Assembly: GCA_964526565.1 (NCBI GenBank)
Contig: CAZGMC010000076.1
Location: forward strand, 1-20,105
Length of the DNA stretch: 20,105 nucleotides
Direction: 5' to 3'
DNA from: CAZGMC01 sp964526565
GTDB lineage: Bacteria; Pseudomonadota; Alphaproteobacteria; DSM-16000; Inquilinaceae
Shown here: positions 14,585-20,105 of the stretch, in pieces
How the letters are laid out: each line of letters begins with the position of its first letter
How positions within the stretch are numbered: the first letter of the stretch is position 1
Position numbers and translations under genes: made by a program
The notes under the pieces: generated by a model
The model's database searches: none
The model's input: the letters and a program-made list of their open reading frames with translations, nothing else
What the model was told of the DNA's origin: nothing

Positions 14585-15751
14585 CTAGGACGTGAAGTAA
14601 TCGCGCAGGCGGTCGATCCCTTCGTTGTACCGGCTCTCACAGAAGCTGAGCCGCAGCGCGTCGGGCATGCCGAAATCCGTGCCGGGGACAGTGGAAACAT
14701 TCACCGTGCCGAGGATATCGCGGGCCAGGTCCTTGGACCCGTCCATCCCGCGGCGGCGGATCCAGTCGGTGCAGTCGAGCACGGCGTAGAAACCGCCCTG
14801 GGGTTCGATCGGTCGACAGCCGGTGTCGGTCAGCCGTTCCACGGTATAGCGGGCGCGCGCGGCATAGAGGGCGGTCAATTCCCGTGGGCTGTCGGAGTCC
14901 CGCAACGCCTCGATCATGCCCATCTGCGCCACGGGATCGCAGGTCAGCAGGGTGTGCTGCTGTACGATGCGCATCGGCATGATCAGCGATTCCGGCAGGA
15001 TCGCATAGCCGATCCGCTTGGTATACATGCGGAAACCCTTGGAGAAGCTGTTGGTGACGATGTGAACGTCACGATGGCGGTCGAGATAGGCGAGCGGGCA
15101 TCGGTACTGCCCATCGAACACCACGTTGTTGTAGATTTCGTCGTGGACGATAAAAGACCGCCCGGCCACGATATCATTGATGGCTTCCACCGTCTCCTGG
15201 CTGAGGACGTTCCCCAGCGGATTGCCGGGACTGTTCAAGACCACGACCGCGGTGTCGTCCGGCGTGTAGGCCTTCCTGAAGGACTCCAGGTCGAGCCGCA
15301 TGGTATCGGGGTCGATATCGTAATAGACGATCTCGCCTCCGGCCAGAATTGCGCTCAACAGGTAGAGGCAATAGTATGGGCGTGGCAGGAGAATTTTCTG
15401 CCCCGGCTTGCAGGTCAGTTGAAACAGGTTTCTGAAAATCGAGGACGTGCCGACGTTGATAACGATCCGGCTCGGATCACTGGGCGCGCCATAATGTTCC
15501 TGATAATAGAGGGAAATGGCGCTGCGCAGTTCAGGCAATCCTTGCGGGTATACAAGTCTTGTGGCTTGCAGGTCGTCGACGCGGTCGGCAAAGACGCGGC
15601 GCACCTGCCTGGGCACGGGGAGTTCCGAGATGCCGATCGTCAGCTTGATTACGTCGTGGCCCTGAACAGCCGCGGCGTCCGCCAATTCGTCCATGACGAA
15701 CATTTGGAATTCAAGCTGTTCTGCCGGGAGGGGAAGCACGGATAGTGACAA
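14585..15751 (-). CDS. PLP-dependent aminotransferase, class I/II (fold type I)
   Basis: The 388-residue protein has the fold-type I aminotransferase residues in order: YPQGLPELRSAI (68-79), Asn in LNSPGNPLG (172-180), Asp and Tyr in VHDEIYNN (202-209), the PLP-lysine in NSFSKGFRMYTKR (234-246, Lys238) and a C-terminal Arg in LRLSFCES. It would transfer an amino group between an amino acid and a 2-oxo acid; the substrate is unknown. The start is taken as TTG 15751, because GGAGG lies exactly five bases upstream. TTG 15763, or ATG codons about 17-20 residues inside, are poorer choices. It is the first recognisable gene of a three-gene operon with two methyltransferases, arguing for a role in making a methylated small molecule. 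Confidence 0.87.
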   Translation of the reverse strand: MSLSVLPLPAEQLEFQMFVMDELADAAAVQGHDVIKLTIGISELPVPRQVRRVFADRVDDLQATRLVYPQGLPELRSAISLYYQEHYGAPSDPSRIVINVGTSSIFRNLFQLTCKPGQKILLPRPYYCLYLLSAILAGGEIVYYDIDPDTMRLDLESFRKAYTPDDTAVVVLNSPGNPLGNVLSQETVEAINDIVAGRSFIVHDEIYNNVVFDGQYRCPLAYLDRHRDVHIVTNSFSKGFRMYTKRIGYAILPESLIMPMRIVQQHTLLTCDPVAQMGMIEALRDSDSPRELTALYAARARYTVERLTDTGCRPIEPQGGFYAVLDCTDWIRRRGMDGSKDLARDILGTVNVSTVPGTDFGMPDALRLSFCESRYNEGIDRLRDYFTS

Positions 15752-15795
15752 GTTCGCCTCCAAGATTTGGAATCAAGCTGGACAGGCGGGCAGCC

Positions 15796-15918
15796 TTATA
15801 ATGGCGCGCTGGCGTAGGGTAAAGCGAAATCCAGTACATTCCCATGGTAGGCAGTTGCCTCGTTTCGGCTCGCAAACCATGCGTGCCTGCCGGTCAGCCG
15901 GAAACGCCAGAATTCCAT
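15796..15918 (-). CDS. Possible small protein of 40 residues
   Basis: ATG 15918 to TAA 15796 encodes a 40-residue aromatic-rich peptide that begins MEFWRFRLTGRHAWFASRN and ends LPYASAPL. A weak GGAG lies upstream of the ATG. It is read in the same direction as the aminotransferase and ends 44 bases before it. It could be a co-transcribed small protein, a leader peptide or chance. I do not recognise a family. Confidence 0.3.
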   Translation of the reverse strand: MEFWRFRLTGRHAWFASRNEATAYHGNVLDFALPYASAPL

Positions 15919-15985
15919 CGTTTTTCGCTCCGTGCGGGAGTGGGTCGGCAGACCGGGTGGGCCCGGCCGAATCGCCGTGTGGACT

Positions 15986-16024
15986 CCCGGCGCGCGCCGC
16001 CCTGAGGCGGCGCCGTATGCCGGG
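15986..16024. repeat. Strong GC-rich hairpin
   Basis: GCGCCGCC (15994-16001) and GGCGGCGC (16006-16013) form a perfect 8-base stem around CTGA. An outer CCCGGC (15986-15991) pairs with GCCGGG (16019-16024). It lies upstream of the aminotransferase operon and could be a structured 5' leader or terminator-like element; no T-run follows on either strand. Confidence 0.55.
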
Positions 16025-16169
16025 CGCATTTGGCGGGTTGTCGAGTCGCGGGCCCGCTCCGCCCTGATCCAGGCCTGGTGCGAGGTCCCGCCCCTCTGGC
16101 TGGAATCCCGCCACGCGGAGTTCGCGGCGACCCCGCCGCTGGAGGGAGCCATGGAAAGGTGGTTCCTGC

Positions 16170-16264
16170 GTCAACCCTGCGTAAGCGCAGGACCTTGCCG
16201 GAACGGGGGAAAGCTGCAGCAATGCACACAATCTTCTCAAGGTCCGCGCTTATGCAGGGTTGAC
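16170..16264. mobile_element. MITE-like element with 26/27-base inverted ends
   Basis: The left arm (16170-16196) and right arm (16239-16264) are inverted copies that differ by one substitution and one inserted base, separated by 42 bases. Both outer ends read GTCAACCCTGC. No transposase is inside, and no obvious target-site duplication was found. The element may be a non-autonomous transposon relic. A TTTTTT run just after the right arm means a plus-strand terminator cannot be ruled out. Confidence 0.55.
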
Positions 16265-16283
16265 ATTTTTTGAGAGGAAATAT

Positions 16284-16997
16284 TCAATCAATACAATCTA
16301 TAATGTCACCCCCCTCCCCCTCCACCTCCCGCAGTACCTCGGCGGCCAGCCGTGGGGTGATGGGCCGGCGGCGGGCCAGGGCGGCTGCGTCAAGGGCGGC
16401 GACGATGCCGCCGGCGGCGGCGAAGCTGCGCTCGATGCGCGGGCGCAGATAGGCGATCACGTCGGCACCGACGCGGAGCTGCCGATCGGCGAACAGCTTG
16501 ACCAGCACGGCATCCAGCATGGCGTCGTCCGGGGCCGCCACCGCCACGGCCGGCGCCGCGCGCAGGCGCGAGGCCAGGTCCGGCAGGTCGAGCGTCCACC
16601 GCGCCGGCGGGGCGCGCGCCGTGAGCAGCACATGGCCCCCCGCCGCAGCCATGACATTATAGAGATGGAGCAGCGCCTCCTCCGCCGCCCGCCCGGCCAG
16701 CATGTCGGCCGCGTCCACGGCGACGGCGCGGCACTGCGCCGTCAGGGCCGGCAGATCGGCGCCGGCGAGCGCATCGACAGCCACCAGCACCCCTCCGGCC
16801 CGCACGCACCAGATGCTGGCCAGATGGGTCTTGCCGCAGCCGGGCGGCCCGTGCACCACCAGCGCCGGCCCCGGCCACGCCGGCCAGCGGTCCATCCAGG
16901 CGGCGGCCTCGCGATTGGCGTCGGCGACCAGAAAGTCGGCATCGGCCAGCGACGGCCGGTGGCCGAACGGGAACGGCAGCTGCTCGGCCGGGCTCAT
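16284..16997 (-). CDS. hdaA: DnaA-homologous regulator HdaA (Hda family)
   Basis: The protein promotes hydrolysis of DnaA-bound ATP at the replisome and so limits re-initiation of replication. The 237-residue product starts with the sliding-clamp-binding motif QLPFPF (6-11), followed by a Walker A GPPGCGKTHL (50-59). VAVDAADML stands at the Walker B position, and LLTARAPPARWTLDLPDLASRL is the Hda/DnaA sensor-1 region. It has the AAA+ and lid parts of DnaA but no domain IV for DNA binding, as expected for Hda. The Walker B second acidic residue is not the usual DD pair, which is common in Hda proteins. The start overlaps the permease stop by ATGA. Confidence 0.88.
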   Translation of the reverse strand: MSPAEQLPFPFGHRPSLADADFLVADANREAAAWMDRWPAWPGPALVVHGPPGCGKTHLASIWCVRAGGVLVAVDALAGADLPALTAQCRAVAVDAADMLAGRAAEEALLHLYNVMAAAGGHVLLTARAPPARWTLDLPDLASRLRAAPAVAVAAPDDAMLDAVLVKLFADRQLRVGADVIAYLRPRIERSFAAAGGIVAALDAAALARRRPITPRLAAEVLREVEGEGGDIIDCID

Positions 16998-18205
16998 TCG
17001 CGCGCTGCAGGCCCGCCCGCGTCCCGGCCCGCGTCCCGGCCCGCGCCGTTTGCGTCACCCGCGTCGCCCCCGTCAGCCGGCGCCGGACCACCGGAATGCC
17101 CCCGCTCTTCCGGGCCGAGCCCCCGCTCTTCCGGGCCGAGCCCCCGCTCTTCCGGGCCGAGATAGTAGGCGCTCTCGCGGTAGCGGCTCAGGAAGAAGCG
17201 GACCAGGACGCCGATCATCGCGGCCACCGGCACCGCAATCAGAATGCCGGTAAAGCCGAACAGACTGCCGCCGGCGAGCAGGGCGAACATCACCCAGACC
17301 GGATGCAGGCCGACCGACTCGCCGACCAGCTTGGGCGTCAGGAAGTTGCCCTCAACGGCCTGGCCGACGACGAAGATCACGCCCACCACCAGCCACATCA
17401 CCCAGCTGTCGAACTGGACCAGCGCAATGCCCATCGACACGACGAAGCCGGTGATCGACCCGACATAAGGGATGAACGAGATCAGCCCGGCGCCCAGACC
17501 GACCAGGATGCCGAAGTTCAGGCCGGCGATGCTCAGCGCGATGGCGTAGTACAAGCCCAGGATCAGGCAGACCAGCGCCTGGCCGCGCAGGAAGCTGGCC
17601 AGGGTGTGGTTCACCTGGACGGCCAGTTCGCGGATCGTGCCGGCGTACGCGCGCGGCAGGTACGAGTCGACCGTCGCCACCATCCGATCCCAATCGCGCA
17701 GCAGATAGAACGCCACCACCGGCGTGATCACCAGCAGCGACAGAATGTCGATGATGGCCAGCCCGCCACGCCAGACGCCAGCCAGGATCCGCCCCAGCCA
17801 CTGCACGGCGTCGCCGGCATAGCGGCCCAGGGCGCCGCGCAGATCGGCAAGGCTCTCCATGCCGGCATAGACGGCCAGCCGGTCGAACACCGGCACCAGC
17901 GCCTCGTTCAGCTCCACGGCATAGCCCGGCAGCGCCGCCAGCAGGCCACCCACCTGCGTCGACACGACCGGCACCAGCACCACCAGCACGGCGATGATGA
18001 CCAGCAGGAAGACAAGCAGCACCAGCGTCGTCGCCAGCCAGCGCGGCGCCCCCGCCGCCTCGAACCGGTCGGCGACCGGGTCGAGCATGTAGGCGATGAC
18101 CATGCCGGCGAAGAACGGCATCAGCACGCCACGCAGCAGCCACACCGTCAGCCCGAACAGGATGACGGCGATCAGCCAGAAGCGGACGTGCTGGACGGCG
18201 CTCAT
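16994..18205 (-). CDS. AI-2E family transporter / PerM-like permease
   Basis: The 403-residue protein has about seven to eight hydrophobic segments, from FWLIAVILFGLTVWLLRG at the N-terminus to LFGFTGILIAVPVAAMIGVLV near residue 325. The conserved region from about PRAYAGTIRELAVQVNHTLASFLRGQ to FIPYVGSITGF is typical of the PerM/AI-2E exporter family. Substrates in this family are varied and mostly unknown. The start ATG 18205 overlaps the upstream phosphatidyltransferase relic by ATGA. The last 55 residues are unusual: a three-fold repeat of GLGPEER is followed by a Gly/Asp/Ala-rich tail with GRDA repeats, probably cytosolic and disordered. In related genomes the permease sits next to hdaA, as here. 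Confidence 0.88.
   Translation of the reverse strand: MSAVQHVRFWLIAVILFGLTVWLLRGVLMPFFAGMVIAYMLDPVADRFEAAGAPRWLATTLVLLVFLLVIIAVLVVLVPVVSTQVGGLLAALPGYAVELNEALVPVFDRLAVYAGMESLADLRGALGRYAGDAVQWLGRILAGVWRGGLAIIDILSLLVITPVVAFYLLRDWDRMVATVDSYLPRAYAGTIRELAVQVNHTLASFLRGQALVCLILGLYYAIALSIAGLNFGILVGLGAGLISFIPYVGSITGFVVSMGIALVQFDSWVMWLVVGVIFVVGQAVEGNFLTPKLVGESVGLHPVWVMFALLAGGSLFGFTGILIAVPVAAMIGVLVRFFLSRYRESAYYLGPEERGLGPEERGLGPEERGHSGGPAPADGGDAGDANGAGRDAGRDAGGPAARE
17016..17046 (-). repeat. 12-base tandem repeat in the permease tail
   Basis: CCCGCGTCCCGG occurs twice (17016-17027, 17028-17039) with a partial third unit. It encodes the GRDAGRDAG tail of the permease. Confidence 0.65.
17099..17161 (-). 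repeat. Three perfect 21-base tandem repeats in the permease tail
   Basis: Three identical 21-base units (17099-17119, 17120-17140, 17141-17161) each encode seven residues, (L)GPEERG. Identity at the DNA level, including third positions, points to recent expansion. The unit length keeps the frame. Confidence 0.9.
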
Positions 18206-18489
18206 GGTGCCGCCACCGTTGGGATCAGCCGCACGCCGGCCGTCAGGGCATAGCCGGTGCCGGACACCACCGTCGTCGCCGCCGTGGCGTACACCAGCAC
18301 CTCCACCGGCCAGACCACGCCAACGGCGAAGCCATGCATGGCCAGCACCGTCGCCACCAGCAGCAGCCAGAACGCCTCGCCGTACCGGCTTTCGAGGACC
18401 AGCCACAGGATGACCGGCGCCAGCCCCAGCCGGGCGAGGCTGACCAGATGGGGCAGATGGGCACCCATGGCCAGCGCCGTGCCGATCAT
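18202..18489 (-). pseudogene. CDP-alcohol phosphatidyltransferase relic lacking the catalytic core
   Basis: The 95-residue frame looks like the two ends of a CDP-alcohol phosphatidyltransferase joined together. HLVSLARLGLAPVILWLVL near residue 14 matches the N-terminal first membrane segment of that family. VLVYATAATTVVSGTGYAL near residue 65 matches its C-terminal end. The diagnostic DG-x2-AR-x8-G-x3-D-x3-D metal- and CMP-binding motif, normally in between, is absent in all three frames, as are several helices. Functional members have about 180-200 residues. The junction is in frame, a GAGGGAG precedes ATG 18489, and the stop still overlaps the permease start as ATGA. It is thus either a pseudogene by in-frame deletion or a tiny membrane protein retained for coupling. 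A small unrelated membrane protein is the alternative. Confidence 0.65.
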
Positions 18490-18501
18490 GTCCCGGCTCC
18501 C

Positions 18502-19656
18502 TCAGCGGCCGGCCGGGCGCAGCTCCAGCGCCTGCGGCCCGCGCTCCAGCGCCAGGCCCTCGCGGGCCAGGGCGTCGCGCAGGTCGGCCTCGCTGCCCTG
18601 ATAATCGAGCTCCAGGACGACCTCCTGCGCCGACAGGCTCAGCACGTTGGTGCCGACCACCGCCGGCACACGGCCCAGCCGGGTGCGCGTCTGGAACCAG
18701 TCCCGCTGCGAGGCGAGCGGCACCAGGACGACGACCTGCTGGCGCGGCCCGTCGGGCACGGCCGCCGCCGGCTCGCCAGCCGGCGTCGTGGCGGCGAGCT
18801 GCTCGACGACCCGCCGCACCGCCTCGGCATAGACCGTGTCCGCCCCGCCGCTCATCGGCACGGTGAACGAGGCCGGCCCGTCGAGCCGGCGGTGACCGTA
18901 CAGGCGGGTCGAGACGACCAGCCCGGCGTCGCTCGGCTCGGCCAGCGCCACCAGCGTTCCGACCGCCTCGTAGTTGGCGGCGACGGCATCCAGGGCGGCG
19001 CGGTCGCCGGTCAGCGCCCGCCGCGCATCGATGGCGATCACGTCCTGGACATCGCCGTACGGCACCAGGACCGGCGCGGCGTCATCCCCGCCATGGTTGA
19101 GCCAGGCGTCGTGCCAGGGGTTCGGGCTGTCCCACAGCCGCACCGCGTCGGCCGTGCGCAATACCGGCAGCACCAGCACCGCCTCCCCGGCCGCCGCGGT
19201 GCCCGGCCCAGCTCCCGGCACGTTGCCCGGCGCCATCTCGCCACCGGGCGGCACGACGGCGAGCGGCCCCTGCGGCGCGCCCGGCGGCGGCGCCACGTCG
19301 CCGACCAGCGCCCGCACCGCATCCGGCCGGAACACGTAGGTCAGGGTGGCGCGGTAGCGGCCGGGCGAGGTGCGCTCCTGCTCCACCTGGAAGCCCTGGA
19401 CCATGCGCTCCACCTCGACGTCCGACAGCGCCGCGACGTTGATCCCGGAACGGGGGCCCGTGAGCTGCTCGACCAGCCGCTCCAGCGCCAGGCGCTGGCC
19501 CTCCATGAAGGCGCGATCGCGGGCGGCGGCGGTGCTGCTGTCGGTCGCATCCACCTCGACGCCGCGGACGGTGTACGGGTTGTCGACCTGGGCCGCCGCC
19601 GCACCCGGCAGCACGAACAGCACGACCGCGGCAAGCCACGCCAGTCGGTGAAGCAT
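18502..19656 (-). CDS. DUF2066 domain-containing exported protein
   Basis: The 384-residue protein begins with a signal peptide (MLHRLAWLAAVVLFVLPGAAAA, cleavage near residue 22). The mature start YTVRGVEVDATDSSTAAARDRAFMEGQRLALERLVEQL is characteristic of the DUF2066 family: exported proteins of unknown function, about this length, usual next to purM in alphaproteobacteria. A Pro/Gly-rich linker of about 50 residues follows DAVRALVGD. The second half has repeated alpha/beta patterns (VVLVPLASQRDWFQTR). The start ATG 19656 is supported by AAAGG seven bases upstream; the open frame continues to 19791 but would run antisense into purM. It is the first gene of the operon with the phosphatidyltransferase relic, permease and hdaA; the gap to the next gene is 12 bases. 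Confidence 0.82.
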   Translation of the reverse strand: MLHRLAWLAAVVLFVLPGAAAAQVDNPYTVRGVEVDATDSSTAAARDRAFMEGQRLALERLVEQLTGPRSGINVAALSDVEVERMVQGFQVEQERTSPGRYRATLTYVFRPDAVRALVGDVAPPPGAPQGPLAVVPPGGEMAPGNVPGAGPGTAAAGEAVLVLPVLRTADAVRLWDSPNPWHDAWLNHGGDDAAPVLVPYGDVQDVIAIDARRALTGDRAALDAVAANYEAVGTLVALAEPSDAGLVVSTRLYGHRRLDGPASFTVPMSGGADTVYAEAVRRVVEQLAATTPAGEPAAAVPDGPRQQVVVLVPLASQRDWFQTRTRLGRVPAVVGTNVLSLSAQEVVLELDYQGSEADLRDALAREGLALERGPQALELRPAGR

Positions 19657-19774
19657 TGCAAAGCCTTTCGGTTCCGGTATGGTCGGCGCGCGGCGCCTCG
19701 CCGCTATATAAGACAGTCGAAAACCCGTTGCCATCGCCAACCGGCCGCCGCAGCGGCCGCCAACGGTTCGCGTC
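19657..19774. promoter_or_regulatory. Divergent promoter region between the DUF2066 gene and purM
   Basis: This 118-base intergenic region contains TATATA at 19705-19710, the only AT-rich core, which could serve as a -10 in either direction. A 7-base hairpin CGGCCGC-CGCA-GCGGCCG (19742-19759) lies 15 bases before the purM start and may form in the purM leader. No confident -35 was recognised. Confidence 0.4.
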
Positions 19775-20105
19775 ATGACCTCCGGCTCCAATTCCGATGC
19801 CTACCGCGCCGCCGGAGTCGACATCGACGCTGCCGCGGCGCTGGTCGAGGCGATCAAGCCGCTGGCCCGGCGCACGGCGCGGCCCGGCGTGATGGGCGGC
19901 ATCGGCGGCTTCGGCGCGCTGTTCGACCCGCGTGCCGCCGGCCATGCCGACCCGGTGCTGGTCGCCACCACCGACGGCGTCGGCACCAAGCTGAAGATCG
20001 CCGTCGCCGTCGGCCGGCACGATACCGTCGGCATCGACCTGGTCGCCATGTGCGTGAACGACGTCGTCGTCCAGGGCGCCGAGCCGCTGTTCTTCCTCGA
20101 CTACT
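19775..20105 (+). CDS. purM: Phosphoribosylformylglycinamidine cyclo-ligase (AIR synthetase), 5' part
   Basis: PurM closes the imidazole ring (FGAM to AIR, using ATP) in de novo purine synthesis in the cytoplasm. The first 110 residues are visible and contain YRAAGVDIDAAAALVEAIKP, RPGVMGGIGGFGALFD, the ATP/substrate loop TTDGVGTKLKIA and GIDLVAMCVNDVVVQGAEPLFFLDY, all family hallmarks. The frame is open and runs off the window end, so the gene is partial. The ATG at 19775 gives the usual N-terminus. It is divergent from the DUF2066 operon. In related bacteria purN normally follows, which would lie outside the window. Confidence 0.96.
   Translation, partial: MTSGSNSDAYRAAGVDIDAAAALVEAIKPLARRTARPGVMGGIGGFGALFDPRAAGHADPVLVATTDGVGTKLKIAVAVGRHDTVGIDLVAMCVNDVVVQGAEPLFFLDY

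Larger units (their letters stand above)
15752..16283. other. About 530 bases between hdaA and the aminotransferase operon
   Basis: No large gene is convincing here. The stretch contains a possible 40-residue ORF (15796-15918, minus), a strong hairpin (15986-16024) and a 95-base inverted-repeat element (16170-16264). The base composition is mixed, with AT-rich patches near 15760-15850 and 16262-16306, unlike the flanking core genes. Confidence 0.6.

Noticed and set aside
15773..16240. Larger 155-codon minus-strand frame in the intergenic stretch
   Set aside because: It runs through the inverted-repeat element and the hairpin, has no recognisable domain, and reads in a different frame from the more protein-like 40-residue segment.
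17099..17161. CRISPR-like array
   Set aside because: The three 21-base units are directly adjacent with no spacers and encode protein residues; no cas genes are present.
17096..18253. 385-codon plus-strand frame opposite the permease
   Set aside because: It is His/Gln/Arg/Asp-rich, the antisense of a membrane protein gene.
18202..18489. Frameshift explanation for the short phosphatidyltransferase
   Set aside because: The missing catalytic motif was not found in the other frames of the same strand, so deletion fits better than a frameshift.

Overview
The window is a very GC-rich chromosomal segment, dense with ATGA (4-base) gene overlaps. It looks like an alphaproteobacterium, probably Rhodospirillales-like. 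The main evidence is an HdaA-type DnaA regulator, the block purM / DUF2066 protein / CDP-alcohol phosphatidyltransferase slot / PerM-AI-2E permease / hdaA, and repeats of the widespread 'GTCATTGCGAGCGAAGC' REP/MITE type. The taxonomy is inference, because no rRNA is present.

Left part (1-5128). A partial REP-like repeat is followed by two minus-strand genes, an RNA 2',3'-cyclic phosphodiesterase (thpR) and a GT4-type glycosyltransferase. An alpha/beta hydrolase starts only 12 bases from the glycosyltransferase start, on the opposite strand. Next is a divergent pair: a winged-helix-type SAM methyltransferase (minus) and a GlxA-like DJ-1/PfpI-AraC regulator (plus). Their 113-base intergenic region holds symmetric repeat sites.

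Middle (5129-12189). A gene-free stretch of about 490 bases holds a REP-like inverted repeat. It is followed by a fatty acid hydroxylase/sterol desaturase family protein, speD-speE (spermidine synthesis, ATGA-coupled), and an exported Cys/His-rich protein of unknown family that is ATGA-coupled to a type 1 copper cupredoxin and followed by a clear hairpin terminator. Then come a membrane-anchored proline-rich protein and fumC.

Likely accessory segment (12190-16283). It contains a sulfotransferase-like gene just after fumC, then a convergent minus-strand operon: class I aminotransferase, methyltransferase, and a second methyltransferase resembling sarcosine/dimethylglycine methyltransferases. 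Upstream of the operon are a possible 40-residue ORF, a strong hairpin and a 95-bp MITE-like inverted repeat. Codon use here is visibly less GC-biased. This is the best candidate for an undescribed small-molecule pathway.

Right part (16284-20105). A tightly coupled minus-strand operon reads DUF2066 protein, a 95-residue CDP-alcohol phosphatidyltransferase relic that lacks its whole catalytic core, a PerM/AI-2E permease with a repeat-expanded tail, and hdaA. Divergent from it is purM, cut by the window end.
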